Origin: Rhabdophis nuchalis
Taxonomy: Eukaryota > Chordata > Lepidosauria > Squamata > Natricidae
Assembly (NCBI GenBank): GCA_039707465.1
Contig: CM077644.1
Coordinates: 81,142,875 to 81,206,874 of the forward strand
Direction: 5' to 3'
DNA length: 64,000 nucleotides
Shown here in pieces: positions 1 through 11,525 of the stretch. A model generated the notes under the pieces. It ran no database searches, was not told the DNA's origin, and saw only the letters and a list, made by a program, of their open reading frames with translations. A program made the position numbers and the translations under genes. Within the stretch, counting starts at the first letter, position 1. Each line of letters starts with the position of its first letter.

Positions 1-516
1 AACTAAGATGTTGGATAGTAAGTTTGTGATTTAGCAATCTCAGAAAATCTATTAAAGGGGTAAAGACAATACTCATTTATTTGCAGCCTAATGTTAGAGG
101 GTAAAAACGCCATAGTTCAAAATAGGCCACATTTTCTATTCTATTTGTATAAACTAACATGGAATTGCAGCAGCTGATTCTGTGATTATGATGTGTGTAT
201 AGAAGTTTGAATTCTTGTGATATACTTGCACTGCAATCAAATAGTAAGGCAGTGCAAGGTGACTTTGATTTGTGTCAACAAAGTACCGAGTGCTGCAAAG
301 GTGACCCTTGTTTGCCTTATCTGAGATAAAAAAGTCAACGTGGTTTGCTCATCGAAATGCTTTTCCTGGAGGAATGGCTGGTGAAAATGATGGAACTTGC
401 TGAGATGGACAAATTGACTGCTTTGATTAGAGAGAAGATGATATCTACATTTATTGCTGACTGAAAATCCCTTATAGACTTCTTGCATGAAACAGAAAAA
501 GTGAACTTGTGACAAT
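1..516. other. No recognised feature
   Basis: AT-rich non-coding sequence, presumably intronic or intergenic relative to TNNI3K. Only short chance reading frames are present and no repeat family was recognised. Confidence 0.5.
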
Positions 517-518
517 TA

Positions 519-935
519 CCGTATTTTTCAGAGTATAAGACACACCAAGATTTTGAATAGGCAAATTTAAAAAAGGTTTTGCACTCTGCAGACCTCCCAA
601 AAATGGCCCCTTTTTCGTGAAAATGGACCCATTTTTTGTAAAAAAAAAAAACAAAAAAAACCTGTCATGCATAGCCTTTAAGAGACTTATAGAGTGTTCC
701 TTGGGGCTGAGGGAGCCAAAAGGAGCAAAAGAAATGGCTAATTTTTTCCTCATTTCTGCCCTCCCCAGTCCCCAGGAGCACTCTGGAAGCCTCCTAAAGG
801 CTATGCACAGCCATTTTGGTGAAGGGGGTGGGGTTTCGGGAGGCCAAAAATGCTGTATTCAGTGTATAAGACACACCAGATTGTCACACTCTTTTTTGAG
901 GGAAAAAGGTGTGTCTTATACTCCAAAAAATACGG
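519..935. mobile_element. TA-flanked MITE, family T, copy 1
   Basis: The element starts CCGTATTTTTCAGAGTATAA and ends with the near-perfect inverse of this sequence. TA dinucleotides flank both ends (517-518 and 936-937), as expected for a TA-target DNA transposon. It has no coding capacity. Its interior (G-runs, 'aaaatggccc'-type stretches and a second internal 'gtgtataagacacacc' motif) is shared with the copies at 37881 and 54688, so this is a dispersed non-autonomous family. The superfamily is not assigned. Confidence 0.85.
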
Positions 936-1183
936 TATATAGAATGGGTTATAGAAAGATGGGAAGTATCTTCTAACCATAGAGGTAAACTTATAATTAT
1001 AACTGCTGTAAAGAAAATTGGAAGCTATTTCTTTACATCTTTTATTTTTTTATTTTTCTTTAAACTTTTCTTTCTGGCATTTTTGATTTTCTCTTTGACT
1101 TTTCCCTTTCTTTTTCCTTACTATATATTAGTTTGTATTACTTTATCAGAATATTGAGAACATTAAATAATGCACAGCAGAGG

Positions 1184-3140
1184 GATTTCCTTCCGGTTAG
1201 TCGGAGGCAACGGTCGGGTCTTGGACTCGTCCGCCGCTTGGTTGCTTTGGTGGCGCCTTCGGGAGCAGGGGGCTCTTGCAAAGAGCCCCCACTGCACGGG
1301 CGGCTCGCGGTGAGTGCCCCCACCTCGATGGCGGTCGGGGGAGTGGCTCCCGCCTCGTCCTAGGCGCCAGAGAACGAGTTGCAGGGGGGGAGTTCCTCTT
1401 TCGTCCCCTTCACCGATGGAGAGCCGGAACAGCTGCTGAGATTAAAGACGGGCTGAAAGCCGGGGCTGAACGCAACGCCGAGGCTCATGGCTATATAGTG
1501 GATTGTGAGTGATTTTCACTTAATGCTTTCAACTTTCACTTTAAAAGAAGGAGGAGGAGGGAGTTTGTAAAACCCCTCCTTGGAAAGGAAAAAAAAGCGG
1601 CTTTTTGAAATGTTCCCCAAGCTTGGGGAGGTGGAGGAATCAACATCCGACTTTTAAATTATAAGTGAATGTCTTTTACTTTACGATTTTCAATGATATT
1701 TTGTATCTCTGTCTGGCAACAATTGAAATGAACTTTCACTAGCTCTCCGCAGCTTCCAGAGGAGCGGGGAAGATGGCGTTCCTTTGTTCTCGGCAAGAAA
1801 TGTTTTCTTTTGAAATTTGCTAACACTCCCTCGTCTTCGGGACTGAACTCTTTAACAGTGGATTGATCTAATTGATTATTAGGACCTTTCCCAGATGTGC
1901 CTTCTTTTCTTTTTTTTATTTGATTGCTTTTAAAAATTGTTCTCTCTCTGGACTGTAAGCAAATTGAACTTTGAATTTGGATATTGACTTTTGCTCTCTC
2001 TTCACCTCACGGACTACTTCTCCAACAGACGCCATATTAGTGACAAGAACTTAATACTTTCATTATGGCTTCAAAAAAGCAGTCACATCAACCTAAGATT
2101 ACTTCAATGTTATCCAAAGAAACAGAGGTGGAAGCTACACAGTTATCAGCAATAGAGGAAACTCTTCAAAACATCATGAAAGAAATAAAAGAAATCCGGA
2201 AAGACAATGTTAGCTCAAAATTGGAACTTTTGGAGACACAGAAAGCACTAATGGAAAATAAACAAAGAATTGATGGACTGGAGGGGGGAACGGCTGAGAT
2301 GAGGGGAGAGATAAAAAATTCTCAAAGGGAAATTGTGGATTTAGCTGGTCATATGTCTAGGATGGATTTTGAAAGGATGTCCTACTTTTTAAGGTTTCAA
2401 AATGTTCCTGAAGTTTCTCTGAAGATTTAAAAGATTTAATGTGTACGATGTTAGCAGATTACACTAAAAAGAGCAAAGAAGATATTTGGGGGGACATCGA
2501 TCTGATTTATAGCATTAACTCAGCATATGCCAGAATAAATGAAGTACCCAGAGAGTTACATATTAAATTTGTAAAAAGGTCAACAAGGGACGGGGTCCTG
2601 AGAGCACAAAGAGAGGGTCCCTTGATATATCAACAGAATGAGATTGCCATCTTGAAACAGATCCCGAAAAAGATTAGAGAAATAAGAAGGAAATATTCCT
2701 TCTTATCAAAAAGATTATATAAAAAGGGGGTGTGGTTCAAGTGGTTGATGCCCGAGGGAATGTTAGTGTTCTGGGAAGGGGGGAGAGTAAGAATTAAAAC
2801 AATTGCAGAGGCGGAAGCCTTTCTTAAAAAACATTCCCCAATCCTGGAGGATGAAAATGGGGGAGCGGAGGGGGCCACGGCTCCGCCCACTGGAGGTCAG
2901 GGAGAGGAAGATACAATTGCTAAAAGACTTAGATCTCACAAATGACTTTTTTCTACATAGTGTAACTTTTATCTGAATGTTTATAGAAATAATGATTGAT
3001 TGCATGAATATAAAATGATATATTTGTAACTCTTTCCACTTTGTAGGGAAATGAAAAATGATTTGTATTATCTTATTTTTTTTGTAAGTAGCCTCGGAGG
3101 GGGCCGACACCTCCGACATAGATGTCCTCAAAATATCTCT
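1184..3140 (+). mobile_element. ORF1-only L1 derivative (HAL1-like), copy 1
   Basis: A non-LTR element with a GC-rich 5' UTR (1184-2064), an L1 ORF1 (2065-2945, frameshifted) and a short 3' UTR, with no endonuclease/reverse transcriptase ORF2. The 5' UTR start (ttccttccggtt) and the whole layout match the complete copy at 55380-57401, so the 5' end is probably intact. The 3' UTR stops at about 3140, where the poly(T) of an oppositely oriented copy begins. No clear target-site duplication was found. It would need proteins supplied by a full L1 to move. Confidence 0.8.
2065..2945 (+). pseudogene. L1 ORF1p (RNA-binding chaperone), frameshifted
   Basis: Reads MASKKQSHQPKITSML..., the same protein as the intact ORF1 at 55642-56520. 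The frame breaks near residue 115: relative to the intact copy one base is missing in 'cctgaagtttctctgaag' (about 2407-2424). The first frame therefore stops at 2430 and the C-terminal half continues from about 2439 to 2945 in another frame. An N-terminal coiled coil, the RRM-like segment beginning YFLRFQNVPE and the basic C-terminal domain (INSAYARINEVPREL, PEGMLVFWEGGRVRIK) are all visible. L1 ORF1p forms trimers that coat L1 RNA. The break makes this copy non-functional as it stands. Confidence 0.85.
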
Positions 3141-4060
3141 GTAACACCTTTTTTTTTTTTTTTTATATTGAAAAAGTTTTATTGGTTTTACATTTTTTAA
3201 CAGGATAAGGTAATGGTTACAAAGAAATTTTGAGAGCATTCACGTCAGAGTCGTCGGACCTTCCGAGACCTCAAAATACACATTAAAAAAGTTAACATAG
3301 AAAACATTTTCCATACCACTACAAGATGAAAGCAAGTACATTTACCGAAATTCTCCCTTTCATGCTGTCAGACATTTACAAAAAGTCCGGATAGAAGTAT
3401 TATGCAAAATTGTTCAAGAAAAATCAAGGCAAAGTTATTTTTTTGATCTAAGTCTTTTGGCTATTGTATCTTCTTTCTCTCCTCCCTGCCCCCAGCGGGC
3501 GGGGCCGTAGCTCCCTCCATCCCCCCTGGATCTTCCCCCAGGGCAGAGGAATGTTTTTTAAGAAAGGCTTCCGCCTCATCAACTGTTTTAATCCTCACTC
3601 TTCCTCCTTCCCAGAACACCAGCATCCCTTCAGGTGTCATCCACTTGAACCAAATCCCGTGATCAAACAAGGTTTTAGACAAGAAGGAAAATTTCCTTCT
3701 TGAATCTCTAATTTTTCTAGGGATCTGCTTCAAGATAGTGACCGTTTCTCGTTGATAAGTTAAAGGTTTCTCTCTCTGCGCTTTCAGGATTTCCTCTCTG
3801 GTTGACCTTCTAACAAATTTCACATGTATCTCTCTAGGCACTTCATTGATCCTGGCATATGCAGAATTAATTCTATAGGCTAGGTCAATGTCCCCCCTGA
3901 TCTCATCCTTAGGTTTTTGTAAATAGTCTGCTAAAATTGTACTCATAAGATCAGGCAGGCATTCACCAGATTCCTCAAGAACATTCTGAAATCTCAAAAA
4001 ATATGTCATTCTTTCCATATCTATCCTAGACACATGCCCATTTATTTCCCCCCCCCTCAT
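3141..4060 (-). mobile_element. ORF1-only L1 derivative, copy 3, 5'-truncated
   Basis: Minus-strand copy whose 3' end carries a 16-nt poly(A), seen as T16 at 3149-3164, preceded on its own strand by an AATAAA-containing end. The 3' UTR (about 3165-3460) follows the ORF1 stop directly, again with no ORF2. The coding part keeps about the last 190 residues of ORF1p without an internal stop (to 3461) and is truncated near residue 95 of the protein. It lies tail-to-tail with copy 1. Confidence 0.8.
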
Positions 4061-4197
4061 TAGAAACATTTTTAAAATTAACAACTTAAAATTAAGATCA
4101 GGAAAATGAATAGCAAAATAAAAGCGATAACACATTAAGAGATAGTCATCAGTCTCCACAATTATCTTGGTTATTTCTCTGCATTCCTATATCAACC

Positions 4198-4575
4198 CTG
4201 AAGTGAACCTGGCTGAGGCCATCTTTGAGCTCCAAGGTTGCCACAAGGCAGAAGAAGAGACAGGGAGGGGGGAAATAGACAGTTGGGGTTTGTAGTCAAA
4301 ATAAAAAGTTTTCCTGTGGGAACCAAGGACATTCCAACTGGTGCTGGGGAAAGGTGGAGTGGAATAACCAAGTAACCAGCAAGCACCTCTATTGGACAAT
4401 GTGACTGAAGACTTGGGGGAAGGGGGAATTTTCACGTTTAATTAGGTGAAAACTGTGGGAACTCTGCGTCAGTTTTCACCAGTTGTGCCTATATGATGTA
4501 TCCAATAAACTGTTCTTTGAGGAATCTACCTGCCTTGTTCTGCTTTCTATGGGTGAAGTACTTAGAATGCTGACA
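4198..4575 (+). mobile_element. Possible solo LTR-like sequence
   Basis: About 380 bp of moderate-GC sequence starting with TG (tgaagtgaacctggc), with a TATA-like 'cctatatgatg', an AATAAA signal at about 4503 and a T-rich stretch ending in CA (gaatgctgaca). This layout resembles a retroviral or ERV LTR. No flanking duplication or internal viral genes were found, so the call is tentative. Confidence 0.3.
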
Positions 4576-5750
4576 TCCTACTTATATTTAAATATAAGGT
4601 AGCAAGGGACTCTTATTCCCTTTCACATTATTAATTTTATTTGCCCTTTATGTAAAAGTCTGTGCTTCAATTTCCAAATCTAATGAAATCAATTAGATCA
4701 TATGATCATAGTCCAGATACAGTAATGTCCAGTAGACTCTAACTATGCTGGGATTCAAAATCCTAGAAATTCATACCACCTTTGTTACTTGGAGATTCAG
4801 GGAATTGGAGTCTCAGCACAGTTCAAGAACATGAAGTTTAAAAAGACTAGTAAAGTCAACGTACTATATTTAAGTCTTCCTTATCAAGGAGAGAATTCCC
4901 AAAGTATTCTAGATATAGTGCTACTCATGGGAGGGAAGGATATACGAATATCACTTCTGGTTTGATTGTGATACTGCAGACCTTCTAAAATTTACATAAA
5001 TGTGAAAGACGTAAAAGAATATGCACTATGGCTCACTCAGCTCTATTCTCTCTGCAAATATTTGCATTAAGGAGCCTCTATATTTGGGGAGGGGGGCTAT
5101 ATTGTAACATATGGAGAGTTATATGTGACCATGTTTTGCATTGATACTGCATAGCTTAAATTCTAAGGAAAATGAAAACGAAATTTGCCTAGTTATACCT
5201 AGACTAGTGAATTTTTGAACCAGGATTTCCTTTGTTACTGTATCTGCCTTTTATGATATTTGTATTGTCGGTCTTAATTGATGACAGTTGGCAAAACATT
5301 CAAGAACAAATAGAAATATATTGGCTCTTCTTGATTGATATTGATAATTGACGTTCTCTGTGTTGCCTGTACTCACATTCTAATTTTGAATCTACAGACA
5401 GAGTCAGACCATATGGAGTAAACTCCATGCAGTTCCCACAAGGAACAGCACCATTGAGAAAAGGCAGTTATGCTAGACAGATTTTCTCTGGCTGGTGTCT
5501 GTCATATGAAGGCACTAGACAAGATGTCAACCAAGGCTTGTTAATCTTACATCTTTCAAATGAATAATTAATTAGTCTATGATTCAAATGAAAGATAAAC
5601 CCAATCATGACATAAAGGCGAGGCAAATCCTCCTGGGGACTAGAGACAGAAGGATTTTCTTTGCATCCCCCCCATCCCTCCTATCTCATCTTCAAAAAAC
5701 TCAATTGCATAGGATACAACTACCATAATTGGGGGGAAACCCTCATTCAG
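4576..5750. other. No recognised feature
   Basis: AT-rich sequence without long frames, splice-flanked coding segments or recognised repeat families. Confidence 0.5.
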
Positions 5751-5751
5751 A

Positions 5752-6115
5752 CAACTATTATTATTTTATTATTTATTATTTATTGAATTTATACCCCGCC
5801 CTTCTCCGAATGGACCCAGGGCGGCGCACAGGAACATTAAAACATACAAAACATATAAAACTATTTCTTTTTTAAAAAACTTATTCCACTAAGGGCCTGT
5901 GCTAAAACCGAATTAAAATCCCCATTTAAAAACTATTTAAGAGTCGGTATTGGAGGCTGCGCAAGGCCGGCTAGTTGGAATAGGTGTGTCTTCAGACACT
6001 TGCGGAAGAGGCGGAGGTCAGAAATGGTACGGAGTTCAGGGGGCAAGTCGTTCCAAAGGGCTGGTCCCGCCACAGAGAAGGCTCTCCCCCTGGGTGTCGC
6101 CAGTCGGCATACATA
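5752..6115 (-). mobile_element. L2-clade LINE 3' fragment
   Basis: Reverse-oriented 3' end of an L2-clade LINE. An A/T tail of ATTT-type repeats (5752-5790) is followed by the inverse of the 'cgccctgggtcc...agaagggcggggtataaat' 3' UTR. Then comes the C-terminal coding remnant (phe-ser-val-ala-gly...leu-pro-type region) seen intact in the copy at 10500-10620. It is 5'-truncated. Confidence 0.75.
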
Positions 6116-6960
6116 GTCATACCAGCAAAGAAATGCAGGTTTTCTTTCATCTCAGTAAAACTCCCAACAATTCTTTGTCACATTGGATTCATACTGGACG
6201 GGGCCAATGTTACAACAAGACAAAATTGTTTCACCCGCCAGGTTTTGATCTATGTCATATCTAATTAATTTTGAATGTTTATGTTCCAATTATACTTGAA
6301 ACTGGGGTTTCTTTTTATTTCTGGGTAAAGCATATTAATAGTTGAACCCATATGTAATACAGTCCATCTCGCAACATCTAGTATTAATATTGAATTGCCC
6401 ATTAACAACAGGAGGCACTTATAGTCTATGAAGCAATTTATATTCCATAAATTGTTTGACTGCTCGAACACTCATAAGGTGAACACAAAGGCAGGAATGA
6501 TGGTTAAAATGTCATTACATTAATTGGAAACATGGCAGTTGTGTATTTTAGACTGGGATATAAATTTAGCAATGGTTCAGTAGTCGCGTGTTTTCATGCT
6601 CTCCTCCCTATCACAGCTCGAGAAGAAACCCATTTGGGAATGTGACTGCAATGCTGGAACTGCACATCAAGTACACCCTGACACCGTTTCGTTGAAAGGA
6701 GATTAGTTCAGGGAAAATTCTGAATTCAGAAGGTCAGGCAGAAGTTTCCAGAAATGGTAGAATTTCATGCTTGTTTCTAAGCTGATAAACAGCAGTCGGC
6801 TAAATTTAGATGCTTTTCCAAATGAGCCTACAGAGGTCTAACAAAAATCAGCTTTTGATAAATAGTATACAATATTATTTTTACGGATCAGAGATATTTC
6901 TTTTCAGGTTGGCTATATTCTTTTAGTTTCTTCTGTCATCTCCTACTGTAGTTTATAGAG
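6116..6960. other. No recognised feature
   Basis: AT-rich non-coding sequence; nothing recognised. Confidence 0.5.
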
Positions 6961-6963
6961 ATG

Positions 6964-6965
6964 AT

Positions 6966-7050
<85 letters not shown>

Positions 7051-7133
7051 GGTGGGTGGGTGGGTGGGTGGGTGGGTGGGTAGAGATAGAATAGAATAGA
7101 ATAGAATAGAATAGAATAGAATAGAATAGAATA
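6964..7133. repeat. Compound microsatellite GATA / GGGT / AATAG
   Basis: About 22 GATA units (6964-7050) pass directly into about 7 GGGT units (7051-7081) and then about 10 AATAG units (7086-7132). The AATAG block abuts the 3' end of a reverse-oriented snake CR1 LINE (attggccaagtgtgatt), the known configuration of CR1-seeded pentamer repeats in snakes. GATA arrays are the Bkm-type satellite of snakes. Confidence 0.9.
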
Positions 7134-7160
7134 TGTTTCTTTATTGGCCAAGTGTGATTT
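7134..7160 (-). mobile_element. Snake CR1/L3 LINE, 3' terminus (split)
   Basis: The segment reading 'tttattggccaagtgtgatt' is the extreme 3' end, in reverse, of the snake CR1/L3 LINE. Its continuation (caaggaatttgtctttggtg...) is found at 10830, beyond the L2 insertion. The same 3' end is seen forward at 57420-57530. Confidence 0.8.
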
Positions 7161-7199
7161 ATACTGCACATGGCCCGAATTTTATCTAACTATCGAATT

Positions 7200-10100
7200 T
7201 TAATCAGCCGAATTACCCTACTGGACTATTTTATATATTTAATATTCATATGTTTATATATTTATATATTTATATATGTATATTTATTTATTTATAACCA
7301 TCTTTTTGCACCATATTTAATATCTTAACCTTTTATCCAGCGTGGTCTCTGTATTACCTAGCATGTACTCAAGGGCCTGCCTTCTCTCGCTGTGAGAGTC
7401 CCCCCTCTCGCAGGTATGGCCCGCTGTGTTATCAAGGGCACACTTTGATGAGGGACTAGTAAGTCAGGAGAAGTGGCGAAAGCGCAGGTGTAGGGGTTTT
7501 TTAGTAAAAAAAACTGTTGTCTATTTTAGGGGGTACCAGGGAGGGGGGAGGGTATAGACAGGTTGAGACTAGCAAGAAGGGAACGGGCCGAGCCAGCAGA
7601 CGACGGAGGGAGGCGGATGGTTCCGCTAAGAGGGGGGATACAGGGGTCGTTTCCATGGAGGGCCTACCCATTGAGAGGGTGGCAGGGAGAGGCAGATCCG
7701 ATGGGAGACAAGTTCTATCCTCCCGGTTGGGGGCACGAGGCCGATGGTTACAAACGGTCAAGTGCCACAACCCCCGCAGGCTAGGTGGTCAGGGAGTACA
7801 GAGCCAGGGCCTACGGCTGATGTTTTGCAATGCCAGGTCCATGGTCAACAAAGCCCCCCTCATCCATGACCTCGTGTCAGAGGGGGAGCCGGACCTGGTA
7901 GGAATTGCGGAGACCTGGTTGGGCCACGAGGGAGGACTCCCCCTCGTTGAAATGTGCCCACCAGGTTACCGCGCTTTTCATCAGCCTCGGGCCCTAGGCA
8001 GGGGTGGTGGGGTAGCGGTTATTATTAGGAAAGGTCTGGAGCCGAGAGAGACCATTGTGCCACAGACTACCGGTTGTGAGTCCCTCTGCGTGAAGTGGGG
8101 CCTAGGGAGGCAGTTGGGCTTGCTGGTTGTATACCTGGCTCCCCGCTATGTAACAGCAGCCCTGCCCGAACTCCTCGAGGTGATCGCTACGATGGCAGTT
8201 GAGACCCCCAGACTTTTAGTCATGGGGGACTTTAATCTGCCATCGGCGGGCGAATCATCCGGGGTAGCTCGGGAGTTCATGGCTTCCATGACGCCCATGG
8301 ACCTGACCCAACTAATTCAAGGCCCCACTCATGAGGGTGGACATACACCGGATCTCATCTTTGTCTCAGGCCAATGGAAGAGTGATCTGGGTATAGGGGA
8401 TATAGTCATCACGCCCTTGTCATGGACAGACCACTCACTTCTCCGGCTCGACTTTCCAACTGCTGCCCCTCACCGCGGTGAGGCAGAACCCGAGTCACCT
8501 ATTTGGTTCCGCCCCAGGCACCTGATGGACCCTGATGGGTTCCAGACGGCGCTTGGGCCACTTCCTGTACCCCTGACCCGCGGCCCGAATGGAGGACCTC
8601 GTGGCCGCATGGAATATTGCGACCACGGGAGCCTTGGATCGGGTCGCGCCCTTGCGGCCTCTCTTGCGGCGGCGAGCCACCCTGGCTCCTTGGTTTACCG
8701 AGGAGCTGAGGGTGATGAAACGCCACAAGAGATGCCTAGAGAGAAGATGGAGGTCTACCCGTTCTGAATCTGACCGGACACAGGTAAGAGCCCATTTACG
8801 GACTTACATTGTGGCGCTGAGAGTGGCCAAACATCATCATTGTGCCACTCTCATAGCATCCGCAGAAAACCGCCCTGCCACCCTGTTTAGGGTGACCCGC
8901 TCCCTCCTTCAACAGAGGGTGCGGGAAGCCCCGCTACAGGGTAGAGCAGAGGAATTTGTGATTTTTCTGCAGGAGAAAATCGCTCAGATACAGAATAAGT
9001 TAGCCTCCATTGATGGCCCAGTGGGATGCCACGAGACAGATCTTATTTGGGAGGAGTTTGACTCCGTTACTTCCAAGGATATGGACAGGTTACGTGGGCG
9101 ACTGCGAGCCACCACATGTTTATTGGACCCGTGTCCCTCCTGGCTTGTACTGGCATCCTGGGAGGTGACACGAGGCTGGCTCCAAGAGGTTGTCAATGCA
9201 TCCTTAAGTGAGGGTTCCTTGCCTGCTTCCCTAAAAGAGGCTATGGTGAGGCCCCTCCTGAAGAAGCCCTCTTTGGATCCAGCTTTATTAACCAACTATC
9301 GTCCAGTCTCCAACCTTCCCTTTTTGGCGAAGGTTGTTGAGAGTGTGGTGGCACAACAGTTTCCCCATCACCTGGAGGAAGTTGATTATCTAGACCCGCG
9401 CCAGTCCGGCTTTCAGCCCGGGCATAGCACCAAGACGGCATTGGTCGCATTGGTCAATGATCTCTGGAGGGCCAGAGATGGGGGTTGCTCCTCCATCCTG
9501 GTCCTATTAGACCTCTCGGCGGCTTTCGATACCATCGACCATGGTATCCTATTTGCATCGGCTGGAGGGGTTGGGGGTGATAGGCACCGTTTTACGGTGG
9601 TTCTCCTCCTACCTCTCTGGCCGATCGCAATTTGTGTTGGCAGGAGAGCAGAGGTCGACCTCAAGACCCCTCACATGTGGGGTGCCTCAGGGGTCGGTCC
9701 TCTCACCTCTCCTGTTCAACACATATATGAAGCCGCTGGGTGAGATCATCCGTGGTTTTGGGGTAGAGTACCATCTCTACGCTGATGATACTCAGCTGTA
9801 TATATCTACCCCAAACCACCCCAACGATGCCGTAGCGGTGATGTGCCAGTGCCTGGAAGCCGTACGGATCTGGATGGGAAGTAACGGACTCAGACTCAAC
9901 CCAACCAAGACCGAGTGGCTGTGGTTTCCGGCTGCCCGATTCAACCAGCTGATTCCATCGCTGGCCATAGGGGGCGAACATCTTGCCCCTGTGGATGGGG
10001 CGCGCAACTCGGGTGTCCTCCTGGATGCCCGGCTGTCCATGGAAGATCAAGTGACAGCCGTGGCCAGGAGGGCGTTTTACCAGGTTCGCCTGGTTCGCCA

Positions 10101-10828
10101 GTTGCGCCCCCTATTGGATCGGGACGCCCTTCGCACAGTCACTCATGCTCTCGTGACATCCCGACTGGACTATTGTAACTCTCTCTACATGGGGCTCCCC
10201 TTGAGGTGCACCCGAAGACTTCAGCTGGTCCAGAATGCAGCCGCGCGAGCAATAATGGGTACCGCAAGGTATACCCATGTAACACCGCTCTTGCGCGAGC
10301 TGCACTGGCTACCTGTCGCCTTTCGGGTGCGCTTCAAGGTGCTAGTTCTCATCTTTAAAGCGCTCCATGGCTCGGGACCTAGCTATCTGCGGGATCGGAT
10401 TCTGCTCCATACATCTTCCCGGCCGATTCGCTCCCACAGAGAGGGACTTCTCCGGGTGCCGTCCACTAGACTTTGTCAGCGGGCGACGCCCAGGGGAAGG
10501 GCCTTCTCTGTGGCGGGCCCAGCCCTCTGGAACGACCTTCCCCCCAACATTAGAACAACTACGGACCTCCGCTCCTTCCGTCAGAAATTAAAAACTCACT
10601 TTTTCTGCTTGGCCGGCCTAGGTTAGTCTCTACCTCAGGGGTTAGGGAATGTTAATTTTAAAAATGGGGATTTTAGTGCAGGGACAGTTGATTTAATCTG
10701 TTTTTATTGTATTTATTCATGTATATATTTTATGTTGTTTTTAATTTTTCCCTGTGCACCGCTCCGAGTCCCCTTGGGGAGAGGACGCGGTATATAAGTA
10801 AATTATTGATTGATTGATTGATTGATTG
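7200..10828 (+). mobile_element. L2-clade LINE, near full length
   Basis: Holds a 5' region (AT-rich to about 7320, then GC-rich), an endonuclease-reverse transcriptase frame (7517-10626, two frameshifts), a 3' UTR, and a tail of ATTG units (10806-10828). The reverse transcriptase motifs (NYRPVSNL, LVLLDLSAAFDTIDHG, YADDTQLY) are those of the L2 branch rather than classic CR1. It lies inside a reverse-oriented snake CR1. The 5' boundary is not sharp. Confidence 0.85.
7517..10626 (+). pseudogene. L2 LINE endonuclease/reverse transcriptase, two frameshifts
   Basis: The first frame (7517 to about 8588) encodes an apurinic-type endonuclease: GLRLMFCNARSM near 7810, LLVMGDFNLP near 8215 and the terminal SWTDHSLL near 8422. 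The second frame (about 8589-9550) carries the start of the reverse transcriptase (NYRPVSNLPFLAKVVE, RQSGFQPGHSTKTAL, LDLSAAFDTIDHG). The third (about 9550-10626) carries the YADD catalytic box near 9778 and the C-terminal domain ending in ALWNDLPPNIRTTTDLRSF. Compared with the minus-strand copy at 46503-49126, the breaks are single-base insertions: an extra A at 8588/8589 and an extra T at 9552-9554. There are no internal stops otherwise, so the element is probably young. In life the protein nicks target DNA and reverse transcribes the element's RNA. Confidence 0.9.
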
Positions 10829-11520
10829 ACAAGGAATTTGTCTTTGGTGCATACACTCTCAGTGTACATAAAGGGAAAGATATATTTGTCATGAATCATA
10901 AGGTACAACAATGATAGTCATAGGATACAAATAAGCAATCAAATCATACTAGAAAACAATCAATATAAATCGTAAAGTTACAAGCAACAAAATTACAGTC
11001 GTAAGTGGGAAGAGATGGGTGATAGGTACGATGAAGATTGATAGTAATAGTAATGCAGACTTTGTAAATAATTTGACAGTGTTGAGGAAATTATTTGTGT
11101 AGCAGAGTGATGGCATTTGGGAAAAACTATTCTTGTGTCTAGTTGTTCTGGTGTAGCGTCATTTTGAGGGTAGGAGTTGAAACAATTTATGTCCAGGATG
11201 TGAGGGGTCTGTAAATATTTTCACAACCCTCTTTTTGACTCGTGCAGTGTACAGGTCCTCAATGGAAGGCAGATTGGTAGTAATTGTTTTTTCTGCAGTT
11301 CTAATTATCTTCTGAAATCCATGTCTGCCTTGTTGGGTTGCAGAACCAAACCAGACAGTTATAGAGGTGCAGATGACAGACTCAATAATTCCTGTGTAGA
11401 ACTGTATCAGCAGCTTTTGGATTCTATATTATATTTTACTATAGCATATGAAGCTGATGCTAGTAATTTGATTATCAGTAATAAGGTATTTCTCTATGTA
11501 GGAATTGTTGCTTTATAAAT
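10829..11520 (-). mobile_element. Snake CR1/L3 LINE, remainder after L2 insertion
   Basis: Begins 'caaggaatttgtctttggtg', the stretch that normally follows the 3' terminus seen at 7134-7160, and continues through the 3' UTR into degenerate reverse-transcriptase C-terminal sequence on the minus strand (to about 11500). The L2 LINE therefore interrupts this element. Confidence 0.8.
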
Positions 11521-11525
11521 TTCTT

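Noticed and set aside
1133..1512. Small Arg/Ala-rich frames near 1.2-1.5 kb, possible CpG-island gene
   Set aside because: This GC-rich block is the 5' UTR of the L1 derivative, as shown by the matching block at 57100-57400.
6936..7171. Tyr-Leu-Ser-Ile repeat frames
   Set aside because: Translation of the GATA microsatellite.
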